Assembly (NCBI RefSeq): GCF_000721105.1
Contig: NZ_JOEV01000001.1
Location: 368,710 to 432,709 of the forward strand
Source of the DNA: Streptomyces cellulosae
GTDB lineage: Bacteria; Actinomycetota; Actinomycetes; Streptomycetales; Streptomycetaceae
Direction of reading: 5' to 3'
DNA: 64,000 nt
This document shows, piece by piece, positions 32,679-40,809 of this stretch. The first letter of the stretch is position 1. Each line of letters starts with the position of its first letter. The notes beneath the pieces were generated by a model. It made no database searches, was not told the DNA's origin, and saw only the letters and a program-made list of their open reading frames with translations. Made by a program: the position numbers and the translations under genes.

Positions 32679-33515
32679 GTGCTGATGGCAGCGCTGGGAA
32701 TGGCGTGCGCGGCCGCCGGGTGTCTGGCGGTGGCGTGGTGGCGCACTCGGCGCCGGTGGCAGTCGGCGGTCGGTGAGCGCGGGTGGCTGCTGGAACGGGA
32801 GCGGGAGAGTGCCTCGCGGTCCGCGGTCGCGGCCGAACGCGACCGTATCGCACGGGAGTTGCACGACATCGTCAGTCACAACGTCAGCCTCATGGTGGTC
32901 CAGGCCGGGGCCGCCCGGGAGGTGCTCGGCACGATGCCTGACGAGGCCGCGGCGGCCCTGCGGGCCGTGGAGGACGCTGGGCGCGGGGCGATGACCGATC
33001 TACGCCACCTGCTGGGGCTGTTGGCGCCGTCACAGAGCGGCGACGACGCCGCGTACGAGGGAGGTGGCGAGGTGGACGGCCCCGTGGAGCTGGCACCGCA
33101 GCCCGGTCTCGACCGGCTCGGTCCGCTCGTCGACCGGATCTCCTTCGCCGGCCTGCCCGTGGAGGTACGGATCTCCGGGGAGCCGTGCCCGCTGCCGCAG
33201 GGCATCGACGTGACCGCGTACCGCATCGTGCAGGAGGCCCTGACCAACGCGCTGCGGCACGGCGACGGCGGCGAGGCCGAGGTCACCGTGCGATACGCGG
33301 ACCACGCGCTGCGGGTCGAGGTGCTGAACACCGGCCCGAGCGTCCTGACCGGAACGGCCGCCACGCGGACGGTCCCACGCCACGGGGAGGGCACGGGACG
33401 CGGACTGCTGGGCCTGCGTGAGCGGGTCGCGGTGTACGGCGGGGACCTGGACGCCCGGCGTCGCCTCGGCGGGGGCTACCGGGTCCGGGCGCGCATCCCC
33501 CTGGACCGCCCGTGA
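32679..33515 (+). CDS. NarL-type sensor histidine kinase with minimal N-terminus
   Basis: A 278-residue HisKA_3/HATPase kinase. One N-terminal helix (LMAALGMACAAAGCLAVAWW) is followed directly by a short coiled linker and the dimerisation domain ERDRIARELHDIVSHNVSLMVVQAG with phospho-acceptor His62. The HATPase region has the N-box EALTNALRHGDGG and GRGLLGLRERVAVYGG. Relatives usually have four or five membrane helices and ~400 residues, so the sensor part is missing or was never present. The GTG start has GGAGGGGA at 32664-32671. It partners the overlapping response regulator. Confidence 0.9.
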   Translation: MLMAALGMACAAAGCLAVAWWRTRRRWQSAVGERGWLLERERESASRSAVAAERDRIARELHDIVSHNVSLMVVQAGAAREVLGTMPDEAAAALRAVEDAGRGAMTDLRHLLGLLAPSQSGDDAAYEGGGEVDGPVELAPQPGLDRLGPLVDRISFAGLPVEVRISGEPCPLPQGIDVTAYRIVQEALTNALRHGDGGEAEVTVRYADHALRVEVLNTGPSVLTGTAATRTVPRHGEGTGRGLLGLRERVAVYGGDLDARRRLGGGYRVRARIPLDRP

Positions 33516-34183
33516 CGGCGCCCCGCGTCCTCATCGCCGACGACCAGACCCTGATCCGGACCGGCTTCCGGCTCATCCTCGACGCGCGCGGCATCGAGGT
33601 GGTGGGCGAGGCGGCCGACGGCGTGGAGGCGGTGACGCTGGCCCGCGAGCTGAAGCCGGACGTCGTGCTGATGGACATCCGCATGCCGGTCATGGACGGC
33701 CTGGACGCCACCCGCCGTGTCCTGCGGCAGGACCCCGACTGCCGCGTGCTCATGCTGACCACCTTCGACCTGGACCGTTACGTCTACACGGCGCTCTCGG
33801 TCGGGGCCAGCGGTTTCCTGCTGAAGGACGTCACCCCGGAGCACCTGGCGGCGGCCGTGCGGCTGGTCGGCACGGGCGACGCCCTCCTGGCCCCGTCCAT
33901 CACCCGGCGCCTGGTGGAGCGCTTCGCCTCCGACCCCGGCCGCCCGCCGGCCGCGCAAGGCGACCTCGCCGCGCTGACGCCGCGCGAGCTGGAGGTCCTG
34001 ACCCTGCTGGGCCGCGGCCTGTCCAACTCCGAGCTCGCCACCGAGCTGACGCTGAGCGAGGCCACGGTGAAGTCCCATGTGGCCCGTATCTTCGCCAAGC
34101 TGGCCCTGCGCGACCGCGCCCAGGCGGTCGTCCTCGCCTATGAGACGGGGCTGGTCCGGCCGGGCGGGCTTCCGGAACGGTGA
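33512..34183 (+). CDS. NarL/LuxR-family response regulator
   Basis: A 223-residue two-domain regulator. The receiver has the acidic pair Asp10-Asp11, phospho-acceptor Asp55 in VVLMDIRMP, Thr in MLTTFD and Lys105 in FLLKDV. The DNA-binding domain is LTPRELEVLTLLGRGLSNSELATELTLSEATVKSHVARIFAKL. GTG 33512 overlaps the kinase stop (GTGA). It likely regulates the divergent ABC exporter and its own operon. Confidence 0.95.
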   Translation: MTAPRVLIADDQTLIRTGFRLILDARGIEVVGEAADGVEAVTLARELKPDVVLMDIRMPVMDGLDATRRVLRQDPDCRVLMLTTFDLDRYVYTALSVGASGFLLKDVTPEHLAAAVRLVGTGDALLAPSITRRLVERFASDPGRPPAAQGDLAALTPRELEVLTLLGRGLSNSELATELTLSEATVKSHVARIFAKLALRDRAQAVVLAYETGLVRPGGLPER

Positions 34184-34219
34184 TGTCCGGTGGACCGACG
34201 AGAACACCCGCCACGGCCG

Positions 34220-34261
34220 TTGACCATTCGCTTCCGGCAGTTGACCATTCTCTTCCGGCAG
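34220..34261. repeat. 21-bp direct repeat upstream of the SDR gene
   Basis: TTGACCATTC-N-CTTCCGGCAG occurs at 34220-34240 and 34241-34261, differing at one base (G/T). Each copy begins with a TTGACC -35-like hexamer. It lies 80-120 bp upstream of the reductase start. Confidence 0.9.
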
Positions 34262-34340
34262 GTGCGTGCCCGGCCCTGTCCGAGGGCGCGGACCGTCGTG
34301 GTCTTGGACCGACCTTGTGAGCGGGACTGAGGAGTGAAGC

Positions 34341-35387
34341 GTGGGCGAAGTCCGGGAGACGGCCGTGCTGGTGACCGGCGGCAGCGGTTTCGTGGGCAGT
34401 CACCTGGTCCGGCGGCTGCTGGAGCGGGGCTACCGCGTCCACACGACCGTACGCAGTGTCACGAACACGGCGAAGGTGCGGCCGCTTTTGGAGATGCGGC
34501 AGGCGTTCCCCGACCGACTGGCCCTGTTCGAGGCGGACTTGCTGCGGGAGGGGTCCTTCGACGAGGCGATGGCCGGCTGCCGGGTGGTCTTCCACGTGGC
34601 CTCGCCCTTCTTCATGCCGGAGAAGATCAAGGACGGCCGCCGGGACATGGTCGACCCGGCCCTGCTCGGCACCCGCAACGTGCTGGCGAGCCTGGAGCGG
34701 AAGCCGACGGTCGAACGGCTGGTGTTCACGTCCACCGTCGGCGCGATCTTCGGTGACTACGCCGACGTCCTGGCCATGGACGACCAGGTGCTGTCGGAAA
34801 AGTACGTCAACACCACGAGCACGGTGGAGAACAACCCGTACCACTACGCGAAGACCGTCGCCGAACAGACCGCGTGGGAGGCGGAGGCCGCGCAGGACCG
34901 CTGGCGCATGGTGTCCGTCAACCCCGGTCTGATCCTGGGCCCTTCGCTCACCCCGGCCTCGGAGTCCGGCAGCCTCTTCCTGCTGCGGGAGCTCTTCCAG
35001 GGCTACTTCTTCTACGGCGCCCCGGACTTCAGCTTCACCACGGTGGACGTACGGGACGTGGCCGAGGCGCACATCGCGGCGGCGGAGAACGCCGAGGCCA
35101 AGGGCCGTTACATCGTCGCGGCACCGACGATGACGTCCTTCCACGAGATGGCCCGCATCATCCGCAGCCGCCATCCCCGCGACCTCCGCCTCCCCCGCAC
35201 CGCCCTCCCGCACTGGCCGGTGCGGCTCCTGGGCCCGGCGTTCGGGCTCACCCAGGACTACATCCGCAAGCACCTCGGCATCCGGTTCCGCGTGGACAAC
35301 AGCAGGAGCGTGCACGAACTGGGCCTCTCCTACCGCCCGATCGAGGAGACTGTGCTCGACCACTACGAGGCGTGGCGGCAGCGGTAA
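34341..35387 (+). CDS. Extended SDR reductase (dihydroflavonol-4-reductase / aldehyde reductase-like)
   Basis: A 348-residue NAD(P)-dependent Rossmann enzyme. The dinucleotide motif is TGGSGFVGS (12-20), FHVASPFF lies in the middle, and the catalytic pair is Tyr167 and Lys171 in YHYAK with an upstream Ser in TSTVGAI. Architecture is that of plant DFR/cinnamoyl-CoA reductase-like bacterial reductases acting on aldehydes or ketones. The exact substrate is unknown. The GTG start follows GAGGAG at 34330-34335. A 21-bp repeated element upstream may carry its operator. Confidence 0.88.
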   Translation: MGEVRETAVLVTGGSGFVGSHLVRRLLERGYRVHTTVRSVTNTAKVRPLLEMRQAFPDRLALFEADLLREGSFDEAMAGCRVVFHVASPFFMPEKIKDGRRDMVDPALLGTRNVLASLERKPTVERLVFTSTVGAIFGDYADVLAMDDQVLSEKYVNTTSTVENNPYHYAKTVAEQTAWEAEAAQDRWRMVSVNPGLILGPSLTPASESGSLFLLRELFQGYFFYGAPDFSFTTVDVRDVAEAHIAAAENAEAKGRYIVAAPTMTSFHEMARIIRSRHPRDLRLPRTALPHWPVRLLGPAFGLTQDYIRKHLGIRFRVDNSRSVHELGLSYRPIEETVLDHYEAWRQR

Positions 35388-35550
35388 CCAGCGGTAACGG
35401 GATGAAGGTCACAGATACGTATCGGGCATTTAACACTTCAATCTTCACACCAGGAACACAAGTTGGTTTAGGTTGACCCGCAGGCCATACGACTTCCCCC
35501 GGCGAACCCGCCGAGTCGAGCGGCCCAGGTACGGAAGGAGTACGGCTCCC
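35388..35550. promoter_or_regulatory. AT-rich leader with palindrome GATACGTATC
   Basis: The 10-bp palindrome is at 35414-35423 in an AT-rich stretch (35405-35475) that stands out from the genome. It lies upstream of the NlpC/P60 gene and probably holds its promoter. I looked for a ydaO-type c-di-AMP riboswitch, common ahead of Streptomyces cell-wall hydrolases, and did not recognise one. Confidence 0.4.
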
Positions 35551-37272
35551 ATGGCGCCGGAACGAACCTCGCGCCCCGGAGGCAGCGGCCTCCCGGGCAT
35601 GCGCAACTCCGCGCTTGCGACGGCGGCCCTCACCTCTGTGGCCCTGCTCTCCCAGACACCGGGAGCAGCGGCGGCGACAGGAGACGACGGGCCCAGCCGC
35701 GACGAGGTACGGCAGCGGGTCAACAGCCTCTACGACCAGGCCGAGACCGACACCGGGACCTACAACGCCACCCGCGCGGCCGCGATCCCGCGCCAGCGCT
35801 CCGGCGCGACGGCTGCCGGCGAGCGCCGGGGCGCCGGTTCGGCGGCCGGCACCTCCCGTGAGACCCCGGATCCCGCGCTCGCCGACGTCGCCCGGCAGTG
35901 GTTCGACGTGGCCCGCTCCAAGCTGGGCCCCACCGTTCCGGCGGCCCTGCCGGCCGACCGGACACCGGCCCGTCCGGCCCGCGCGCCCGAGGCGCGGCCG
36001 GCCCGCCCGGCGGAGCGCACCACGGACGCCCTCGCCCTCGATGCGCCGAAGACGGCCGACCGGGCCATGCCGGAGCTCACCGCGCGGCCCGTCCCGGAAC
36101 TGGCCGGCGGCTCCGCCCCGGCCCTGCCGAGCGCTCCGGACACCACCGGCCAGGGCACCGCCACGGCACTGCCCGCCGCGTCCACCGCCGACTCGGGGTC
36201 GTCGTCGTTGCGGGCCACGAAGCAGCGGAACCAGCAGAAGCTCGCCCGGGCCCGCGAGATGCTGGCCGCGCACAACGCCCAGCTCAGCACCCCGCCCGCG
36301 GCGATCGAGTCCCGGCCGGCCGAGGACCCGTGGCACACTCCGGCCCAGACGGCGCTCGACAGCACCGGGACGCAGTGGCAGTTGCCGCGGACCGGCCTCA
36401 CGCCGGAGCTTCCGGTCACCCCGGACTTCCCTGCCGCCCCGGCCCTCGGGGTCGTCCCTGACCTCCCGGTCACTCCCGCTCCCACGGTCACCACACCCCC
36501 GCCCGTGACCCCCGCATCCGTGGGCCCGGCGCCCATGTTCGCCCCCGGTCCACCGGCCGAGCCGGCCTCGTCCTACGCGACAGGCCTGCCCACCGGGCCG
36601 ACCTCGTCCTACGCCGCGGGCCTGCTCACCGACCCCAACTCGACGTACGGCACGGGCCTCCCGACCACTTCGGCCCCCGCGTTGTTCACCGCAGCCCTCC
36701 CGACCGACACGACCTTCACACCGGCCCACGGAACGCCAATCCACGGCACACCGGTCCACAGCACGCCGGCCCACGGAACGCCAATCCACAGCACACCGGC
36801 CCACGGCACACCGGTCCAGCAGGTCACCGCGTTCGAGTCACACACCCCGGCCGCCCCGACTCCGGCCCCCACCGCTCCGGTTGCGCCCGCCCAGCCCGTG
36901 GACGCCGGGTATGACCTCAAGGCCGCCAAGGTGCTCGCCTTCGCCCGGGCCCAGATCGGCCGGCCGTGCGTCTGGGGTGCGGCCGGGCCGGGGTCGTACG
37001 ACGCCTCCAGTCTGACCCAGGCCGCCTGGAAAACCGCCGGAGTCGAACTCCCGCGTGCCGCGCAGGCCCAGGCCGGTGTCGGCACGGCGGTCGCCCTCAC
37101 CGACGTCCGGGTCGGGGACCTGGTCTTCTTCCACGACGACCTCAGCCACGTGGGCCTCTACATCGGCAACGGCATGATGATCCACGCCCCGGGCCCGGGA
37201 GCGTACATCCGCGAGGAGTCGGTCTACTCCGCCGGCGAGTCCGCGATCCGCGGCGCGATACGTCCCGCCTGA
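35551..37272 (+). CDS. Secreted NlpC/P60-fold protein lacking the catalytic cysteine
   Basis: A 573-residue exported cell-wall protein. GGAAGGAG at 35533-35540 selects ATG 35551 over an upstream ATG (35473). The signal peptide ends near PGAAAA (~42). A helical segment follows, then ~250 residues of Pro/Thr/Ala-rich linker with an HGTP/HSTP tandem repeat (~36720-36820). The C-terminal NlpC/P60 domain has VWGAAGPGSYDASSLTQAAWKTAGVELPR, VGDLVFF, SHVGLYIG and MMIHAPGPG. The usual nucleophile in DCSGL is Ala485 here (DASSL), while His533 and His545 remain. It is probably not a peptidase and may bind peptidoglycan. Similar DASSL proteins are familiar in Streptomyces. Confidence 0.88.
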   Translation: MAPERTSRPGGSGLPGMRNSALATAALTSVALLSQTPGAAAATGDDGPSRDEVRQRVNSLYDQAETDTGTYNATRAAAIPRQRSGATAAGERRGAGSAAGTSRETPDPALADVARQWFDVARSKLGPTVPAALPADRTPARPARAPEARPARPAERTTDALALDAPKTADRAMPELTARPVPELAGGSAPALPSAPDTTGQGTATALPAASTADSGSSSLRATKQRNQQKLARAREMLAAHNAQLSTPPAAIESRPAEDPWHTPAQTALDSTGTQWQLPRTGLTPELPVTPDFPAAPALGVVPDLPVTPAPTVTTPPPVTPASVGPAPMFAPGPPAEPASSYATGLPTGPTSSYAAGLLTDPNSTYGTGLPTTSAPALFTAALPTDTTFTPAHGTPIHGTPVHSTPAHGTPIHSTPAHGTPVQQVTAFESHTPAAPTPAPTAPVAPAQPVDAGYDLKAAKVLAFARAQIGRPCVWGAAGPGSYDASSLTQAAWKTAGVELPRAAQAQAGVGTAVALTDVRVGDLVFFHDDLSHVGLYIGNGMMIHAPGPGAYIREESVYSAGESAIRGAIRPA

Positions 37273-37318
37273 GAGCCGAGCCCCTGACACCCCTGAGGTC
37301 TGGAGCCCTGGAAACCGG

Positions 37319-37358
37319 CTGCCGGGAGACGCTGAGCACTACCGGCGTCTCCCGGCAG
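37319..37358 (+). terminator. Strong hairpin terminator after the NlpC/P60 gene
   Basis: CTGCCGGGAGACGC and GCGTCTCCCGGCAG make a perfect 14-bp stem with a 12-nt loop, 47 bp past the stop codon. Confidence 0.9.
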
Positions 37359-37477
37359 CACCAGTTCCGGGAACAGTTGAGGACACGTCAGGCCCTCCTG
37401 CCCCGGCGCCCCACCCCCACCGCCACCCACCGCACGCCCCTGGACTCCCCTTCCGCACCTGATCTAGGCTGCACAGC

Positions 37478-37485
37478 AAGCGCTT
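37478..37485. promoter_or_regulatory. LacI/CcpA-like operator core AAGCGCTT
   Basis: GCAAGCGCTTTC has the CG-centred palindrome typical of LacI-family operators and lies within a wider GGCT...AGCC dyad. It is 132 bp upstream of the GH115 gene, a plausible site for a glycan-responsive repressor. Confidence 0.5.
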
Positions 37486-37616
37486 TCTAGCCTGCCCATG
37501 CCAGCCCCTGCGCGTCCTCTTCGAAGCTCACCGACCACCCCGACCCTCCCTGCGCTCGGCTCCGCCGCCGGCCCGCACCTCAGCCGTAGCGGGCGGGCGC
37601 GGAAAGGAAGCGTCTC

Positions 37617-40607
37617 GTGCCGCACCACGAACCGCAGGTCCCGTCGCTGCCGCCCGCCCTGCCGCCCACCCGTAAGTCCTTCCTGCGGGGCATGGCCGCC
37701 GTAGGAGTCGCACCGCTGCTCCCGGCAGTGCTCCCCGCCACCGCCGAGGCCGCGCCGTCGGGCCGGCCGGATTTCCCGCTGGCGCGGGACGGTGCCGCCG
37801 TCGAGGTGTTCGTGGACGCGGCGGACGACCCCGCCGTGCTCCGCGCCGCCGGGGACCTCCAGGCGGACGTGGAGCGGGTCACCGGCAGCCGCCCCCACCT
37901 GCGGCGCACCGTGCCCGAGAAGGCCGCCCAGCTGGTCGTGGTGGGCACTCTGGGCGCGAGTCCGGTCGTGGACCGGCTGGTCGCGGACCGGCGTCTGGAC
38001 GTCTCCGGCGTGAAGGGCCGCTGGGAGGCGTCGGTGACCCAGGTGGTGGACCGTCCGCTGCCCGGGGTGGACCGCGCCCTGGTGATCGCCGGAAGCGACC
38101 GGCGTGGCACGATCTACGGCGTCTACGACACCTCGGAGCGCATCGGGGTCTCCCCCTGGTACTGGTGGGCGGACGTCCCCGTCGTACACCGCGATTCCGT
38201 GACGGTCCCGGCGGGCCCTCTCAAGCGGTACGAGCCGTCCGTCCGTTACCGGGGCGTCTTCATCAACGACGAGCAGAACCTGACCACTTGGTCGCACCGC
38301 ACCCAGGAGCCGGACAAGAACATCGGGCCTCGGACGTACGAGCGGGTCTTCGAGCTGCTGCTCCGGCTCAAGGCCAACTACCTGTGGCCCGCCATGCATC
38401 CGTACTCCGACTTCTTCAACAAGTACCGCGAGAACCCCGAACTGGCCGACCGGTACGGCATCGTCGTCGGCTCCAGTCACCCCGAGGCGCTGCTGCGCAA
38501 CGGCGTCCACGAGTGGGAGCCGTGGGCGCAGGAGCACCCCAACGCCGACGGCAGCCTGCCGGTGTACGACTACACGGTGAACCCCTCCGTCATCTCCGAC
38601 TACTGGAGAGCCCGGGCGAGACAGAACGCGGCGTACGAGAGCAGTTGGACCCTCGGTATGCGCGGACTGCACGACACCGCGCTGGAGACGAAGTACGCGA
38701 CCACCGTCGCGGAGAAGGTCGCGGTGATGAACGACATCGTCACCGACCAGCGCCGGATCCTCACCGAGGAGGTCGGCACCGGGGCCGAGCCGCAGATCTT
38801 CATCCCGTACAAGGAAGTGCTGGAGCTGTACAACGCGGGCGTCGAGGTCCCCGAGGACGTGACGCTGATCTGGCCGGACGACAACCACGGCAACATGCGC
38901 CAGCTGCCGAACGAGGCGGAGCGTGCCCGCTCCGGCGGCAACGGCATCTACTACCACCTCTCCTACTGGGGCCGTCCGCGCAGCTACCTGTGGCTGGACA
39001 CCACCCAGCTTGCCAAGCTCTGGCAGGAGTTGCGCCGAGTCCACGAGCACGGCGTGGACCGGATGTGGATCTTCAACGTGGGGGACCTCAAGTCGATCGA
39101 GACCGGTCTGTCCTTCGCGATGGACATGGCATGGGACGTGGACCGGTGGGGAGCCGACGACGTCGAGGACTTCCTTGCCGAGTGGTACGGGCGGCAGTTC
39201 GGGCGTCGGCACGCCCCGGAGATCGCCGCCATCCGTACCGAGTACTACCGGCTCGCGGCCGAGCGGCGGCCGGAGTTCATCGACCGCCAGATGTTCTCCG
39301 TGGTCCACCACGGAGACGAGGCCGGGCGTCGGCTGGCCGTCTACGACCGGCTGCTGGAGCGGGTCCGCGTGCTCGGCGCCAAGCTGCCCGAGGCCTACCG
39401 GGACACCTACTTCGAGCTCGTCGAATACCCGGTGCACGGCGCGTACTTGATGAACCTGAAGTACTACTGGGCGGACCGCAACGCCCTCGCGGTCCGGCAG
39501 GGGCGCGGGGCGGGGACCAATCGTTTCGCGGACCTGGCCGAGGCGGCCCACGCCGCTGAGGCGGCGATCACCCTGAGGTACAACACCGAGGTGGCCGGCG
39601 GGAAGTGGGACGGGATCGTCAACCCGTACCCCTCGCAGATACCGAAGGCGCCGGGCCGCCCGGCCGTCACCCGGATCGCCCGGACGGAGACCTCCGGGCT
39701 GGGCGTGGCCTGCGAGGGCAACGAGACGGGGACCGCCCGGCCGCTGTCCTTCTCCTCCTTCACCCGTGACCGGAGGTTCGTGGACGTCTTCAACACCGGT
39801 TTCCTGACGGTGGACTGGACGGCCGAGGCCAGTCGTCCGTGGGTGCGGTTGAGTGCGTCGGGCGGCTCGCTCACCGAGCAGGTCCGGGTGTGGGTGGAGG
39901 TCGACTGGACGCGGGTGCCGGAGGGCACGTACGAGGCCACGGTCACCGTCGCCGGGGCCGGGCAGCGGATCGAGGTGCCGCTGCGGGTGGTCAACGCCGG
40001 GGAGCGGGCGCGGGACCGGGCGCGGGGGTTCGTCGAGGCGCACGGGTACGTGTCGATCGACGCCGTGCACACCGAGCTGCGGGTGGCGCGCGGTGGGGCC
40101 CGCTGGCGGACGGTGCGCGGGCTGGGCCGTCGTACCGGGGCCGTGGAGGCGGTGCCGTCGACGGCGGTGCCGGTCACCGGGGACTTCGCCGGCCGGGCGC
40201 CCGAACTTCGATACCGGGTGCGGTTCACGAGCGCCGGGAGCTTTCCGGTGACCGTCTTCCGCCTGCCTTCCCTGGACGAGCGCGGACTGCGCCGGGTGGC
40301 GGTCGCCCTCGACGACCAGCCGGCCACCGTGCTCTCGGGCCAGGCGATCGCCACCGGCAACCGCGGAGACGCCTGGGCCCGCAATGTCGAGGAGGGCGTC
40401 GAGAAACTGACCGCCACCGTGACCGTCGCCGCGCCCGGTGAGCATGTCCTGCGGGTGTTCATGGTGGACGCCGCGATCGCCGTGGACCAGATCGTCGTCG
40501 ACACCGGCGGCCTGCCCACCACCTACCTCGCGCCGCCGGAGAGCTTCCACCCGCGGTTCAATCCGGACCCCGGGTACGCGCCGGGCCTGGATGCTCCGGT
40601 CCGGTAA
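37617..40607 (+). CDS. Glycoside hydrolase family 115, xylan alpha-1,2-glucuronidase
   Basis: A 996-residue exported enzyme that removes (4-O-methyl)-glucuronic acid from xylan. The signal has TRKSFLRGMAAVGVAPLLPAVLPATAEAA; RK in place of RR suggests Sec or a weak Tat signal. GH115 features are RRGTIYGVYDTSERIGVSPWYWWADVPV, YRGVFINDEQ, the barrel segments LRLKANYLWPAMHPYSDFFN, DRYGIVVGSSHPEALLRN and IWPDDNHGNMRQLP, and the C-terminal beta-sandwich. Length matches the family. The GTG start has GGAAAGGAAG. It stands alone behind a LacI-type palindrome. The released uronate could feed the uronate genes elsewhere in the window. Confidence 0.93.
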   Translation: MPHHEPQVPSLPPALPPTRKSFLRGMAAVGVAPLLPAVLPATAEAAPSGRPDFPLARDGAAVEVFVDAADDPAVLRAAGDLQADVERVTGSRPHLRRTVPEKAAQLVVVGTLGASPVVDRLVADRRLDVSGVKGRWEASVTQVVDRPLPGVDRALVIAGSDRRGTIYGVYDTSERIGVSPWYWWADVPVVHRDSVTVPAGPLKRYEPSVRYRGVFINDEQNLTTWSHRTQEPDKNIGPRTYERVFELLLRLKANYLWPAMHPYSDFFNKYRENPELADRYGIVVGSSHPEALLRNGVHEWEPWAQEHPNADGSLPVYDYTVNPSVISDYWRARARQNAAYESSWTLGMRGLHDTALETKYATTVAEKVAVMNDIVTDQRRILTEEVGTGAEPQIFIPYKEVLELYNAGVEVPEDVTLIWPDDNHGNMRQLPNEAERARSGGNGIYYHLSYWGRPRSYLWLDTTQLAKLWQELRRVHEHGVDRMWIFNVGDLKSIETGLSFAMDMAWDVDRWGADDVEDFLAEWYGRQFGRRHAPEIAAIRTEYYRLAAERRPEFIDRQMFSVVHHGDEAGRRLAVYDRLLERVRVLGAKLPEAYRDTYFELVEYPVHGAYLMNLKYYWADRNALAVRQGRGAGTNRFADLAEAAHAAEAAITLRYNTEVAGGKWDGIVNPYPSQIPKAPGRPAVTRIARTETSGLGVACEGNETGTARPLSFSSFTRDRRFVDVFNTGFLTVDWTAEASRPWVRLSASGGSLTEQVRVWVEVDWTRVPEGTYEATVTVAGAGQRIEVPLRVVNAGERARDRARGFVEAHGYVSIDAVHTELRVARGGARWRTVRGLGRRTGAVEAVPSTAVPVTGDFAGRAPELRYRVRFTSAGSFPVTVFRLPSLDERGLRRVAVALDDQPATVLSGQAIATGNRGDAWARNVEEGVEKLTATVTVAAPGEHVLRVFMVDAAIAVDQIVVDTGGLPTTYLAPPESFHPRFNPDPGYAPGLDAPVR

Positions 40608-40710
40608 CCGCCCTACCGCCCTACCGTCCGGCTGCTCGGCCACGTCATCGACGCCGGCCGTGCACCGCCACTGTGCTCCGACGCCGGACGGCGGCCGCCA
40701 CGGGCCGCCG

Positions 40711-40809
40711 TCCGGCCTCTCGGGCCGTACGGTCCGCAAACACACGGCGGTACATCGCCACCGACTACCGCAAGCTCGGCACGGACGATCGCATCGGTAC
40801 GGTGCTCCG
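40711..40809 (+). pseudogene. Remnant of a LuxR-type helix-turn-helix
   Basis: One frame gives GLSGRTVRKHTA. One frame-shift later it continues RYIATDYRKLGTDDRIGTVLRAQ. Together these match the recognition helix and last helix of LuxR regulators (TVRKHTEHIYRKLGV-DRIGAVLRA pattern). No body of the gene precedes it. It overlaps the 3' end of the XdhC-type gene on the opposite strand. Confidence 0.6.

Larger units (their letters stand above)
37273..37616. other. Intergenic region before the GH115 gene
   Basis: No gene seen. It holds the terminator of the NlpC/P60 gene (37319-37358), a LacI-type palindrome (37478-37485) and the ribosome site GGAAAGGAAG (37601-37610) of the downstream gene. Confidence 0.6.

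Noticed and set aside
29503..34183. Antibiotic biosynthesis or resistance cluster
   Set aside because: An ABC exporter and a two-component system are present, but no biosynthetic enzymes accompany them.
35388..35550. ydaO-type c-di-AMP riboswitch before the NlpC/P60 gene
   Set aside because: Expected by analogy with Streptomyces cell-wall hydrolases, but I could not recognise its conserved core in this short AT-rich leader.
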